From Polyodon spathula (Eukaryota > Chordata > Actinopteri > Acipenseriformes > Polyodontidae): a DNA stretch of 64,000 bases. Below, in pieces: positions 1 to 13,200 of the stretch. Under the pieces are notes generated by a model. It made no database searches. It was given only the letters and a program-made list of their open reading frames with translations, and was not told where the DNA came from. The position numbers and the translations under genes were made by a program. Location of the stretch: the NCBI RefSeq assembly GCF_017654505.1, contig NC_054565.1, forward strand, positions 5,164,881-5,228,880, written 5' to 3'. How positions within the stretch are numbered: position 1 is the first letter of the stretch; the number at the start of each line of letters is the position of its first letter.

Positions 1-406
1 CAGACAGGGGGAGGGAGGGAGGGGTCACTTCCTCAGGGTCAGCATGGTGTTCACAGGGACGGAGGGAGGGGTCACTTCCTCAGGGTCAGCATGATGTTCA
101 CAGGGAGGGACAGAGGGAGGGGTCACTTCCTCAGGGTCAGAATGATGTTCACAGGGACTGTGGGAGGGAGGGGTCACTTCCTCAGGGTCAACATGATGTT
201 CACAGGGAGGGACAGAGGGAGGGGTCACTTCCTCAGGGTCAGCATGATGTTCACAGGGACTGAGGGAGGGAGGGGTCACTTCCTCAGGGTCAGCATGGTG
301 TTCACAGGGAGGGAGGGAGGGAGGGGTCACTTCCTCAGGGTCAGCATGGTGTTCACAGGAACAGGGACGGAGGGAGGGGTCACTTCCTCAGGGTCAGCAT
401 GGCGTT
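1..406. repeat. 51-bp minisatellite made of the MED30 3' coding end
   Basis: Seven extra copies of the sequence spanning the MED30 stop codon lie directly 3' of the real stop (380-382). The repeated TCACTTCCTCAGGG motif starts at 25, 72, 123, 174, 225, 276 and 327, with the native copy at 380. Spacing is therefore 47, 51, 51, 51, 51, 51 and 53 bp. Each unit, read on the minus strand, carries codons for V-N-[TII variants]-M-L-T-L-R-K-stop followed by a C-rich spacer (CCCCTCCCTC type). The array continues to the window edge, so its full size is unknown. It would be transcribed as the first part of the MED30 3'UTR. Confidence 0.95.
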
Positions 407-3377
407 CACGTCCCACAGCAGGTTGCGCATTTGGTCCATCAGCAGCTTCATCTCCTGGTTCTTCTGCTTCACTTTCTGGAAGACAGTAAAGTGTTACGAG
501 ATAAGCAGCCATTCAGCCTCTGGTCAGCCTTACAGACCTGTGGTGTGGTGAGCCTTCGTGCTTAGGGATCTTACCCAACAGTCTTATACTGGAAAAAGCA
601 CAGCAGAGTTAGTTATTAGAATCATTATAATAAACTGTACAGCAGACTGTCGCTAATCCAAACCCTGCTCGTCTGAAGTGCCAATAACCCCAGCCATGCT
701 GGCATAATGAAATGCAGGCTGATAGGGGAATCAGAAACGAAACTAACATCATATTTCTATCACATTGAGTGTGCGAGTGTCTTTACATTGAACAACTAGT
801 TTTAACTATAGTATACTCCATCTGTTTTAAAGCCCAACATAAAGTCTTTTCCATCCAACTGATAATAAGGCCAAGTGCTACTCCCTTGGGATCAGCTGGA
901 GGCACAGCACTGACAGATGTGGTAGAAGCAGGGAGATTCAGCTGTACAGGAGGACTCTCAGAACATTAGTGAAAAATGGGCTTGGTCTGTACAGGTCTGG
1001 TTCGTCAATAAGGCTAGCGCAGTGAACCTCGCACCTAGAATTACAATTGACCTCCAAATTAAACAAGCCTACAACTGTTTTAAACATTGCACTTCAGCTG
1101 ATGATGCAAGTCATTTCAGTTTATGTTTATATTATGAATCCATTAATAAAATGTAACCTGTCTGTAGTCCTTTTGGGATAACCTTGAAAATTAAATGCCT
1201 TGTCTCAAGGGGATGAAAAATGTAAATAAATAAATATTCATTTTGTTGCTAAAACTATTTGTAATGGGAAAGGACAGCAAGTGGTTACATTTGAAGAGTG
1301 TTCAGATTAATTATATCAGGAGTAACATTTAAGACTCCTGGGGCTGTTCTTTTCTGGATAAAAGTGGATTTTGAATGATAGATTTTGTGGAAATGAAATG
1401 GAAGTGTGTGAAACAAATCAAAAACAGAATGTCGATATGGCAGCTAATTTACCTTGAATACCTCCTGGCGCTCCCACTGTGCCGTGAATCCACAGGGATC
1501 CACCTGAACTCCAGGAGCCTCCTCTCCCAGATAGGGAATCAGCTGGGAAAGACAAGCCAGCGTCAGCATGAGCATCGCACTGCTACACAACACACACACC
1601 ACAGCTTCACAGGAGACTGAGGCTGGCTGTACAACCTTAAAACACCTTGATCGCTGGCACTGATATTTGGGTCTTCACCTTTTTTAGGTTCAACAAAATT
1701 ATCAACCTTTGTTTTTAGCAACATAGTCCTCACTACTATCTTCACTTACAACAGTCAATGTTTTCTGTGTGCGAGCGGGACTTTAAACTCACTCCGAGGA
1801 ACTCATGACAACATTCCCACAATGTGAGGCAAATGTTAACTGCTTGAACTAAACTTGAAAAAAGGAACGAAATCAAATCCAATGACCAAATTAGCAATCA
1901 ACTGAATGTCATTAAAATTAAACAAGTGTCAATTGGGATGACATGTTTTAAGCGGCATAAACAACTCAGTGTTGAGTCGGTAAGCAAATACTCCACGGCA
2001 TTTGAAACTGTGAATTATTTTTACCGATCCAACTCTTATCGTTGTTTATCCCTTACTAAATAAACAGGCCTGGTTTCACAGACTCAAACTAGCACTAACC
2101 TTGGACTCCCTTACCTAAGCTTACATTAGGTAGTCCAAGATTAATCCCGATTGTGGTCTGTGAAACCTTAGCACAGAAAGCTTTACTCATAATGCATGTT
2201 CGGCCAGTCCTATGAAACGCACACAAGAGTTTCCAATTCCCAGCTGTGAGCGGCGTACCTCGCTGGGCGTCTCGCCGAGCTCCGCGGTGGTCTCGGCACA
2301 CTTCTCGTACAGCAGACGCAGTTTACGGAAGAGCAGTGTCAGCTGGCGGAGGTGCTCCTGCAGCTTGTGGAAGCGGTCCTGGTACACAGCGTGGCTCTGC
2401 GTCACCCCATTCGGCAGCTGCATCACAAGCAAGCACGGCACTGCAGCCATCAGTGTCAAGAGAAACAAGACTGCTTTGTGCGACGCACACAACAAGGACT
2501 TAAGCAGAATTTTCCTAAATTGCTCCCAATAATTAAAAGTGACAATTGTTTTTACAGCTTAATCATCATCATTAGACGCAATAGCGAGGCCACTAGTTAT
2601 TAACAGAAATTAAGCAATGAGATCAGTACATTCTGTAGTGGAATCAGATTCAGGGGTTATTCAGTAAGCATTGCTTGTGTGTACTGTATGTCACAATTAA
2701 ATTTTGCATGGAAACTATAAAGACAAAACTATAAAGCACAAAACTCTGATTCCAAGTACAGATGTGCAAATGATGCCGTTATCTGGCTGCTATCAGGAAA
2801 ATAATATTTTATTGTCTGAGAAAGTGTCACTAAAACTGAGCTCGCCTGATCTGGTGCAAGGAGGTGTTGTCTGACACACAGAGAAAAGCCAGCAACTAAA
2901 ATAAAAAATAACTAAACATTCCATACTGCTTTTCAATGTACAAAAACTCAAACTCCCAGAAGCAGCTTGCATGCTGCAGTGTAGTCCCTTCATGATGGGA
3001 AAGGAAGCGTTGAAAAGCATGCAAACGATGTGCACCATTTTAGTTCACTAACAGGTATAAAAAAAATTATATATATATATATAAACGTGAGCTCTATGAA
3101 GTGCTGGCAATACATATGAGGCGAGGTTCGCTGGAGTTGCTTGGCTGGCTCTGTGTTCTACCTGAGTGGCCCTCATGAGGTGGAAGATCTCCATGCTTCG
3201 GGAGATGATGTCCTGCACAGTCTCCTGTCCGATCTTGCACAGGATGGCGGGGGGGATCTCGCGCAGGGCCCCCTGGGGTGGCTGGGAGGAGCCCGGGTTC
3301 GGCTGGGGGGGCAGGCTAGCCTGAGTCTGGGGGGACAGTCCCGGCAAACGGGGTCCCGCCACGGGCAGCGCTGTCAT
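380..3377 (-). CDS. med30: MED30, Mediator complex subunit 30 (4 coding exons)
   Basis: Mediator subunit 30 is a nuclear protein of the Mediator head module, which links transcription factors to RNA polymerase II. Coding exons in transcript order are 3377-3162 (72 codons, start ATG at 3377), 2417-2259 (53), 1542-1453 (30) and 475-380 (31 plus TGA). All junctions are phase 0 with GT-AG ends, giving 186 aa against 178 in human as I recall it. Family hallmarks are visible: CKIGQETVQDIISRSMEIF near residues 47-65, LPNGV opening exon 2, the helical stretch LTLLFRKLRLLYEKC, LIPYL opening exon 3, and KVKQKNQ...LLWDVNAMLTLRK at the C-terminus. The Pro/Gln-rich N-terminus (residues 10-38) is the variable part. 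The start is preceded by an acceptor (CCTCCAG/GGA-ATG) with a strong pyrimidine tract, so the leader is probably spliced. The only oddity is the array of copies of its final codons just downstream. Confidence 0.96.
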
Positions 3378-3604
3378 TCCCTGGAGGTACAAAGAGAGGG
3401 ACAAAATGAGAAGGGAGACAACAGGGATATTCAAAAGAAATGGGAAAAACAACGCCTGCTATATTCTTAAACATTTATAGATAATGTTAGCAGCTGCAGG
3501 AATGTGTTTAGTTTATTAATTGTTCTATATGTTGGAATGTTACAAATCAGATTGTGTCAAGGAAATGTGTCTACTGTTCAGACTGCTAGTCTAGTTAAGT
3601 AATT

Positions 3605-3675
3605 GAGATCTCGGTTGGAATGAAAACCAGAAGCCACAGGGGCTCCCCAGGACCAAGTTTGAGAAGCCCTGAACT
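3605..3675. repeat. Fragment of a dispersed repeat in the MED30 5' intron
   Basis: The stretch with GGAATGAAAACCAGAAGCC, GGGGCTCCCCAGGACCAAG and TTTGAGAAGCCCTG resembles a fish repeat whose ends read 'ccaggaccagggttgagaaccactg'. A related, longer copy seems to be present at 61,600-61,795. The family name cannot be given from this alone. Confidence 0.4.
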
Positions 3676-4644
3676 ACAGTGACAGACAAATCGTCCACAA
3701 AAATAAAAGCTACAAATAAACCTTTCTGAAATACAGACTTAAAGGAAAAAAAAGTATTTTCACTCTCACAATCACTACAACTAATCATTACTCTCCTCTC
3801 TTCGGGGGAAACAGTAAAAAAAAAAAAAAAGCAGCCTATCCAGAGGCTGATCAGGTCTATGCCTCAACGCTGCCAGGACTGTGTTAATGCTCAGGGAGGT
3901 CACACACAGTACTAACTTTGTAATGTTTTCATTTTGACAGTGCCTCACGTTTCATACCTCAAACCTATTATGATTCTTTGATCTGTATTTTTGTTCACAT
4001 GTTCTGTGACTGTCTGATATCTATGTTTAAAATATTTGATAAAATCCATTAGACTTTATATAAACTATATAAAAGGATGGATTCCTGTACTACTCCACGA
4101 ATTTAAAAACTTTCATAGAGTAAAATGAAGGCGTCTAAGCGAAGGGAGGAACTTCAGCGAGATCCCCTAACATATTGCAATACGAATAGAATAAAATATA
4201 AACTGTTGATTTGAAGCCATTCATACAACTCAAGAAATAGATGTTAAGCTGTTCTTAAGAGATAACGTAACCTAACAGGGAGAATCTGTCTTTTTATTAA
4301 ATAAACTTTACTTATACTATATGAATTAGTGCATTCACCTCACAACCCTGCTCCAGATTTTCACTATAACCCACTAGTACTGAGCCGAAGGCACAATGTG
4401 TACAGTCAACACCTACTCCAGCGTGCTTTGTAGAGGGTTGCAAGTCTGGTCAGCTGCTTTCTGGGGAAATCCACATTTAATCACAATTTCTATACTGACA
4501 AAATACGTCCAATGTCAGCTAAAAAAAACTTTTACACAAATATACACACATATAATGCACTCTTAAATTAGCAACCACTCCCCTGTACTGAAGAACGTGC
4601 TGAACGTCGGTATATCAAAGCAGTTAACTTAATGAAGTGCTTAC

Positions 4645-4985
4645 CTATGAGCACGATTCCGCAGCTCACCGCTTCAGGCTGTAAGAAACGCGTTACGAGC
4701 CGCTTGAATGAGCTGGAATTGGGGGTGATATGCAGTCCAAGGGTCCTGATTTTTTTCCCCCCCAGCTAGGTAGGAAGCGCAGTCTGTTTTTCTTCCACTC
4801 TTTGATTCACATGTGGAGAACATGACCTCATTTCCCCCCTTGGTTAATTTACATAAAGGGGCGGACGAGAAACGGGCACAGCCTCTCCAAATCCGCATCA
4901 TAGCAGCCGCCGGTCTTCGCGGTGTTTCAGTCGAGCGCTCTCCCTGCTGCAAAACTCCAGTCATGCTCTCTCATCAGATCAGACT
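4645..4985 (-). other. Probable non-coding leader exon of MED30
   Basis: An acceptor at 3381-3383 lies 3 nt before the MED30 start codon, so an upstream leader exon is expected. The best partner is a consensus donor on the minus strand at 4644 (CATAG/GTAAGC). If these two are joined, the last codon of the leader exon in the MED30 frame is TAG, directly before GGA-ATG, so the ATG at 3377 would be the first usable start. The 5' limit is a guess. A 96-codon minus-strand ORF at 4964-4674 lies inside this exon; I treat it as an upstream ORF or chance. Transcript data would settle the boundaries. Confidence 0.5.
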
Positions 4986-5160
4986 GCATTATCGCCCCTT
5001 TCTAAAATAAAAAATGTTAATGCTTGAAATGTATACGGTATACAATTGAAAACGACGTAGGTTTGTATGCATTATATTTATGTTTTACAATAGAAACGCG
5101 GCAAGGGAATCCCGGAAATGATGGCTGGCATATATAATTAGGGTTTCCCCACAGTTGCGC
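4986..5160 (-). promoter_or_regulatory. Putative MED30 promoter region
   Basis: This stretch lies just upstream of the inferred MED30 leader exon. It contains an ETS-type core (CCCGGAAATG near 5110-5120), a motif common in TATA-less housekeeping promoters. No convincing TATA box in the right place was seen. The assignment rests on position and one short motif, so it is weak. Confidence 0.3.
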
Positions 5161-6123
5161 CGTAAGAAAAAATTAAATAATGCAAATATTGTCAAAACAC
5201 TTATCATTTAAATGAAGTCTTGACAATAACTGTACGTGTATATATTATAGTTATGCTACCTTGTAATGTGGTACAGTGAAGCTCAATAAGGGAAATAAAT
5301 ATTACAGTTCAACAGATCAAATCACGTATTTCTTGAATTATAAATGCAATAATACAAAACACGTGTAAAGTCATATTTAGGTACCACTGAACTTGCTGCA
5401 TTTTCTCTGTCACACCACGATTCAAGTCCAGGTAGAGGCATGAACAAGTTGTTGAGAGAAGCCAGATGTTTAACTGAGATGCCTCAATTAAACAATCACT
5501 GATGTAACAATTGTCCTAGTGCCCTATTTGAAACAGCATCCCCCATGTAGCCAGCTACCCGTCTACACTTTCAATGTGTGTTGCTAGACTAAAGGAAACA
5601 GGCTTCATTTATGTCCTCCTTCTAAATAACAAAGCTTTCTCAATGCAATATTATATTATGAAGTATAACAACATACACATGCATGTTTTCAGTCATATTT
5701 GAAGGGCTATTGAGAAGAGTCTGCGTGTTTTTTCTACGTGCTGATTTCACCTCTAACAGTTTTTGGTGTGTAAAAATGCTGTTGTCTTTTCTGAATTGAG
5801 ATCTCAATACTGCTACTGCTTGTTAAGTCTAACTGCCCCCTTTAAAACATAATTCAAATTTAACCATGGTACTTTATTGTCACAATACTGTATATTCGTA
5901 CATTTAAAAGTGAAAAAAAAAAACTTTTTGAACTACAGAAAAAAACAAATGAGGTATGCAAAGATTATTAGCCCTATGGAGACAGAAAACACCCTGGCAT
6001 TTACAAGTACTGTACACTACATATTCTTGTAGGTTTCCTAATTGTACATGTCAAAATAATGCAATACAAAGTAAAAACGTGATTTTCTGAACACACTGAC
6101 TTTAATCAGCATGCCAGTTTCTT

Positions 6124-6129
6124 TTTATT
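6124..6129 (-). terminator. Candidate poly(A) signal of the TIPARP-like gene
   Basis: AATAAA on the minus strand, about 455 nt after the stop codon at 6582. It is the nearest canonical hexamer I noticed downstream. Another (near 5873-5878) follows about 250 nt later. No cleavage site can be read from sequence alone. Confidence 0.35.
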
Positions 6130-6581
6130 GTATCTCCCAGTCCCCCAGCTTAGTGTGCGTGTTACCTAAAGTGACATGAGAAAACAGACACAAGGAACTG
6201 TTCAGCATGTGTGCAGTGCTTCTGTGTGCTCTGGAGTTGCTGACCAATACTGAGATTCATTTTTAGGGTCCATGTTCAAAATATGAGCTCTCAGGCACTG
6301 AACATGTCAGTCTGTCAGACTCTACATGGCAAAAACGACGACTGCATTGAATTTTCACACATTTCCTCCAAACTACCATTTTATCCGATTTCCAGCCAAG
6401 TCCTTTCCGATTATGAGTGTGTACTGGTCTTACCTATAACTGTATCTGACTAGCACTGAGCTAGACTGGTGAAGGGTTAATAACACTATGAAAAAGGGCT
6501 TATGCATTGCATTACGAAAATAAAATTGGAAGCAAAGAACTCTTGCAAATATATGTTGTCTGCAATAGGAAGGCATTACTT

Positions 6582-7214
6582 TTAAAATACATCTACAGTG
6601 TCTGTAAGCTTTTTGTAGTGAATGAGGAAGTAGGGGTAGCACTGGCAGCTGTCGAAGATCACAAACATTTGGGGTTGTTGCTCTTTGTCCACGCAGGAGT
6701 TGTAGAGGTCGCTGGTGGGAGAGTCGGGCTCCAGGGGTGGTGGGCGACGGAAGGACTGTTTCCCGACTGCAGCCTTGCCCACAAGAACCATCGCCAGGAA
6801 CATGTAGCGACTCCCGCTCTTCGACTCGATGGCGTACCTGGCAGAGCAGCTGGCGTTCTTTGCAAAGTAGGTGCCCTGTCCATAAGTGCTGCCGTGCTGC
6901 CGTCCGGAGACGCGGGGGTCAAAGTTGTTCTTGCAGATTGACGGGACGGCCTCCTTGGTGGTGCCATGGAAGAGTAGCATCTCCAGCTGACTCAGTTCAG
7001 CGCTGGGTAAGCCCCGAGACATGAACTTCTTTTGGCTAAAAGCAACAATTAAAAAAAAACAACATTTGGAAACAGTGAATCCATTTCCTTTAGAAATATA
7101 AATCAACTGTGTTTAACAAGATAAAAACAGAGTAAATTGGTTCTTCCTCCGCGAAGCCCTTGCTCCTGTCCCGTGAATGCTACTATGAATAAATGCAGAA
7201 ATGAAAATGTGCTT

Positions 7215-7263
<49 letters not shown>

Positions 7264-10200
7264 ACATTTTTCTGGTTCTTAACGCCCTTGTAACTCTTGC
7301 AGCAAACCGTGAGTACTAAACCCTGATCAAAGCGCATGCCATTGCACACAGTTGCTGGTAACAGCAGTGTAGTGTGGGGGTGGGTAGTTTTTTGAGCCTT
7401 GCTAGCAATATAAATAATTATGCACCAGGCATCCATTCCCAGACACACAGTGATCCAAAATCTTTTGTTTTTCAGATGAGTTAATATTTGTAGCTGACAA
7501 CATTTTAAACTTATGATCAGTTTTTGAGGTTGTGATAGCAACGGTTGGAGGCGTGTGCCTAAAGCAAAACTGAAGGTCGCACTGACAACTTTGCTAGGGG
7601 GTGCAGTGTGCATGCTGTAGTCAGTGTAGGGGTGCAGTGTGCATGTTGTAGTCAGTGTAGGGGTGCAGTGTGCATGTTGTAGTCAGTGTAGGGGTGCAGT
7701 GTAGGTGTGCAGTGTGCATGTTGTAGTCAGTGTAGGGGTGCAGTGTAGATGTGTTAGTCAGTGTAGGGGTGCAGTGTGCATGTTGTAGTCAGGGTAGGGG
7801 TGCAGTGTAGATGTGCTAGTCTATGTAGGGGGTTGCAAACGTGACTAAATTGGTCGGTAACAAACCAGCTGCTTTCCATACTGATAAACATGATTTTCTG
7901 CCAATGACATGCTTTGACCTCAAACACAAGGAGAAATGATCTGGAAGGGTAACAGACTGAATTTCATGCAAACTGTATACATGTTCACAGTAACAACACG
8001 AGCCTCTTTCAAAACTGCATATCTCCACAGCAAAAGTATGACAGGGCAGACTTACTATTTCATTAGCTACAACCCCTTTTAATGTAAAACTAAAACTGTG
8101 CATGCCGATAGCAATACTATCAAAATGACATGATTTACAGTATTTTAACTTTCCATGCGGCTTTAAAATAGGGTCCCATTCACCCCCATTTCCTCCCTTG
8201 TTGGATTTCTTACATTGTGTATTTGGTCCACAGGTGCATGTTCTGTATCTGGTAAATGTCAAGGATGATTGCCTCAGACTTTGACAAACTGCGGTGGAAA
8301 AGATTGTGAATGCATGCATAGGCTACCCCCGATTTCAGCACAGGAATCTGGGCGAAAACCTCTTTCCTGGGAACGCGAGGCACCCAGGTGGGTGGTAACC
8401 CCTTCTTGGATGGCTTAAGAGGGTCTGGCCCTGACACTACAAGTCGGTCCTTGCTTTCCTCCAGCGGTAATGTCCTGGAAATGGAGAAAACGAGATGTAG
8501 ATTTAAAAGATTTTGTCTTGTTTCACATGCCCACTCGTATGGTAAAAGACTACAGGTATTTAAAGTTGCAATCCCTGCCTGCTTTGATGGTCATCAAGTA
8601 AGATGTAGATTAGCATCTTCTAGAAAATACATCCTGCTTGTGATCAAATTTGGGAATATCCAGACTAAGCATGGGGCAGTAGTTCCACCACTGTGCCTTG
8701 TTGAGAAGTGATAGTAAAATGAACACTTGGGATCTTGTCAAGTCTGCGCTGAACTCACTGTCCGACCTGTAATAAGTCTCACACGAGTCTGCAGGACTTC
8801 AATTGATTAGTTAATTGATACAGGACAAGATACAGGTATCCTGGACTTGATTGCTGGCACGATTGTAGAAATATATTTCAACAAGGAAAAGGTGAGCTGA
8901 GGACACCCTGGCCAACCTAAGCCACCTCCACAACTTTAAACATGTTCCTGTTGTTTGTAAGTAAAAACTCAACTTTATTAGGATTATATTATGTTTTTTA
9001 GGTATTATATTATGATAACGTTTGTTACGGCAATTGTTTATTTATTGTGTTTACAATGTTTAGTAAAACGAAACATTTGTAAACACAATAGTAAAAAAAA
9101 CACAGTGCTATGGTGAATCCAAACTTAAAACGTTTTCTTGTTGTTTACATAAAATAATGGGTTTTGTATACAGTAGCCTGGATTGACACTGGATTTGCAA
9201 TTTCTTCGTAACATTACTCTGCTCTCATGCTGTATACAAATTTGACAGCCGTGGTCTTTAAACTACGCGCCACGTATAGTTCGCTTCTGATTGGTTAGTT
9301 TCCCTAGTTACAGTGCAGCTCCATGATCGGATCAAGATTACGGATCAGTGGAGCCTGATCCAGATCCGCTTAGTAAAACACCTTCTCATGATCCGGCTCC
9401 AGTGATCCCGGATCCGATCCTGCTTTTTGATCCTGTCAGCACAAGCAGCCTCTGGAATACAGACACACAGGAGCAGAGTGCAGTGAGGTTGAGTGGGGCT
9501 CCTAGGGGAGAGGTGTGGGGTTTGGCATCCACTTCGCCAGATTACCAGCTAGAGCTGAACTAGGTGTAACTGACAAGAGACAGAAATCATGCACACAACT
9601 AGGCCAACATGAGTTTGCTGTCATCAGTTGAAAAGAACTTGAACCCCAAGCTTCATCATACTCTGATGAGCGGTTAACGGATATACATAACAAATGCAAG
9701 TCTGATTTACAGACAGGCGGACAAAACATGATCTAAATTCACAGTATGGGGAATAACTCTGTGACTAGCACGGTAGACGCAAAGCGTCATGACTTGATCA
9801 ACAATGTAAGGCAGTCCTAGGCTCTGATTCTCTGCAGACCGTGTCCTAAAGAAACGTCTACAGCAAGTTTTCTAGACAAACCCAACAATCGTTGTGTCAC
9901 ATATACAAGCACATTGCCTTTGCCTGGGACATGCATCCCAAGGGGCAGCTAATAAATAAATCAAATGACAAAAACTCACTTAATCAGTGGCCACAGCTCC
10001 GTGTCTGAGATAAGCTGTGGCCGTCGCCGCACCTCCCTGATGAAGTTTGTTGTGAGGTTGCGCTGAGTGTACTTTTTCAGGTCGACGTTGTATAGGTTTC
10101 CATTGAGCATGAAGGCTTGGTTCCACATGCCCTTCTCAAAAGCTGCCTCTAGCTGGCTGATTACTGGCTGTGTAGAAAAAAGGAAAATGAAGCGTGTGTC

Positions 10201-13200
10201 AGAACCAGGCAAACGCCATGTCTATAAATACAAAACTACAACCTAAAGCACTCTTATGCATCACTTTAGGAATCCTGGACAGGTTATTCCCAAGATATAA
10301 CCGCGTCCCATGAAAAGGTTGTTTACCGTAACTAATTTACATTACAGCATAGAGTTTCATCAAATTGAACATGTGGGCCTTTTATTTTCCACAGTATGCA
10401 ATTATGTGGGCTATTTTCCCACACGGGTAAAACACAGAAGCATATGCATATTAACAGCATCGTTAACAAGTTTCATCACAACCGGATAAGCAGATCTCTC
10501 TATGCAAACAGAAGGTTACCGTCCTCGAATGGTATTTAGTTGAGGATTGTGTGGAGTATGGTACAAAATGAAAACATTTGATTATGAAATATAGTACAAG
10601 ATGAAACATTTTGAGGGTCCATTGGGGAGACATGCTGGCATTGACCAAGGGGTAAATGTAAAAGGGTGCTGACTGTGGGCGGCAGAGGGCTGTGTGACAG
10701 GTCAACTGATAACGTTTACGATTGACTGAAACGTGAGTGAATGTGTGCGTGGGGGGCATATAAATTACTTTCAAGCACGTACAGCTTTTAAATGGAGAAA
10801 AAGACAACACGTTGATGGTCACATCACTTCTGAAGCTTTGGGTTTGATCCTGTGAAAAGCATTGCAGTAGGTGGATTTACTGTAGTGATGTCTCTTTGTA
10901 AAATCACAATGCTCTCCACATTACAAATCTGATCTGACACACCAGAGTGTAGGCCTGTGTGAAGCACAGCTGCTGTTTTTGCCTCCTTTACCTCTTTGTA
11001 CAGTTCCCACTTCCCCAGCTCTTGCCAGGAGATGTTCCACTTGGTCAGGAAGTGTGGATTCAGATCCGGATTGCTGGTGGTGGCCAGCCTTCGCACTTTG
11101 TTGTAACTGCAGTTATTTTGAGGTATCAGGGTGTTGAGGTCTAACTTGGAGAATCCGCTAAATATAAAAACAGTATGTTAGGAACATACAGAACAGGCCA
11201 CAGATCAGCACAGCCTGCAGGCACTGAATGGCCATCGGGAAGTCTCCTACATTGTGAGGTTCGTCCTCACTCAAGCAACAGAGAGTCCCAGCTGTACGAA
11301 TCTGAAACACTTCATGTCCTTTAGTTACCAGACAGCCAGTCAATAGAGTAGAGACACTGAAGTACACGACCCAGGCAGACAGGCAGGAGTATCCAGATTA
11401 GGGATGGGCATTTCTGTATACTTTCATGACCATATACACCTAATTTACTAAACGATTAAACAAGCACACTATTATAGTTTACATCAATGTGCCATTGGCA
11501 AACAATAATGCCAAAATTCAAGTAATACATGCAATTAAAAAAAACACATTCGCTGTACTATTTGACATTGCTTCAGTAAGTAGCTCTTTTTATTAACAGA
11601 AGTATAATACAAGTACAGTATGCATAAAGCTTCTGAATAATTTCCCAGCAGAAAAGGATCCACATTTCCCAACAGGCAGGAGCGAAATTACAGGCATTGT
11701 TGCAAGGGGAGTATTTTTAACATTAGGTTGATAGATTATGTTTACAATTATCCATGCTTAAAATTCAAAGGTAGAGCACAGCACACAGTCATGACGAAGA
11801 ATACATTTATATATTATAATATATTTATATACATATTTAATGACTGGTGAAATACAATTCAAAGCTTCAGCAGTTGTCCACTGTTTTGCCATTTCAAAAA
11901 AACAAACATTACAGTTTAAAGCCACAGTGTCCAGTGCAAACCTGCATCGTGCAAACCCACATGCGTAGTTCAAAAACGCTAAAATTAAGCATTAAAATGT
12001 TCAGTACAAAAAAAATGGTGCCTGAGTTACGAGCTCCTGCAGTGTCTAATTTTACTTATTTTTAAGAATCCAAAATATGGATTGTAGCGTAACAGGAAAG
12101 CGTAACCAATCAGACTGCGGAGTCTGTACCATCTGATCCGAAACTGCTGTTATCTGAACTGAACCTGTCTTAGTTATCTGAACAGAAGATAACCCTAACC
12201 CTGAATCATTCAATGCACAGAGATAACCCTAACCCTGAATCATTCAATGCACAGAGATAACCCTAACCCTGAATCATTCAATGCACAGAGATAACCCTAA
12301 CCCTGAATCATTCAATGCACAGAGATAACCCTAACCCTGAATCATTCAATGCAGAGATAACCCTAACCCTGAATCATTCAATGCACAGAGATAACCCTAA
12401 CCCTGAATCATTCAATGCACAGAGATAACCCTAACCCTGAATCATTCAATGCACAGAGATAACCCTAACCCTGAATCATTCAATGCACAGAGATAACCCT
12501 AACCCTGAATCATTCAATGCACAGAGATAACCCTAACCCTGAATCATTCAATGCACAGAGATAACCCTAACCCTGAATCATTCAACGCACAGAGAAAACC
12601 CTAACCCTGAATCATTCAATGCACAGAGATAACCCTAACCCTGAATCATTCAATGCACAGAGATAACCCTAACCCTGAATCATTCAATGCACAGAGATAA
12701 CCCTAACCCTGAATCATTCAACGCACAGAGAAAACCCTAACCCTGAATCATTCAATGCACAGAGAAAACCCTAACCCTGAATCATTCAATGCACAGAGAT
12801 AACCCTAACCCTGAATCATTCAATGCACAGAGATAACCCTAACCCTGAATCATTCAATGCACAGAGATAACCCTAACCCTGAATCATTCAATGCACAAAG
12901 CAACTACAGTAATCCGTCGCATATCTGACTGTGGTGGGACCAGAGTAAGGGTAGATATGTGAAAAGGCAGATAAATAAATCCTGTTTTAAATGCCATTAT
13001 ACACAGCTGTAACAATTAGTATATTCACAAGTATTGTTTTGAGATTCAGCTTTTATTAGGGCGCTCCCCTATATCCCTTGTTTAGAAAGATACATGGTAT
13101 TAATGCTTGTGCCTTGTGTGGGTAAGTGCATTCACTGCTGAGTGACAGGCAGGAGATCGAGACGGAGGTAGAAGTTGATACACAGCTGTAACAATTACTA

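Noticed and set aside
25..489. Small ORFs across the first 490 bp (HHADPEEVTPPS and FTGRDRGRGHFLRV repeats)
   Set aside because: They are other-frame readings of the MED30-derived minisatellite.
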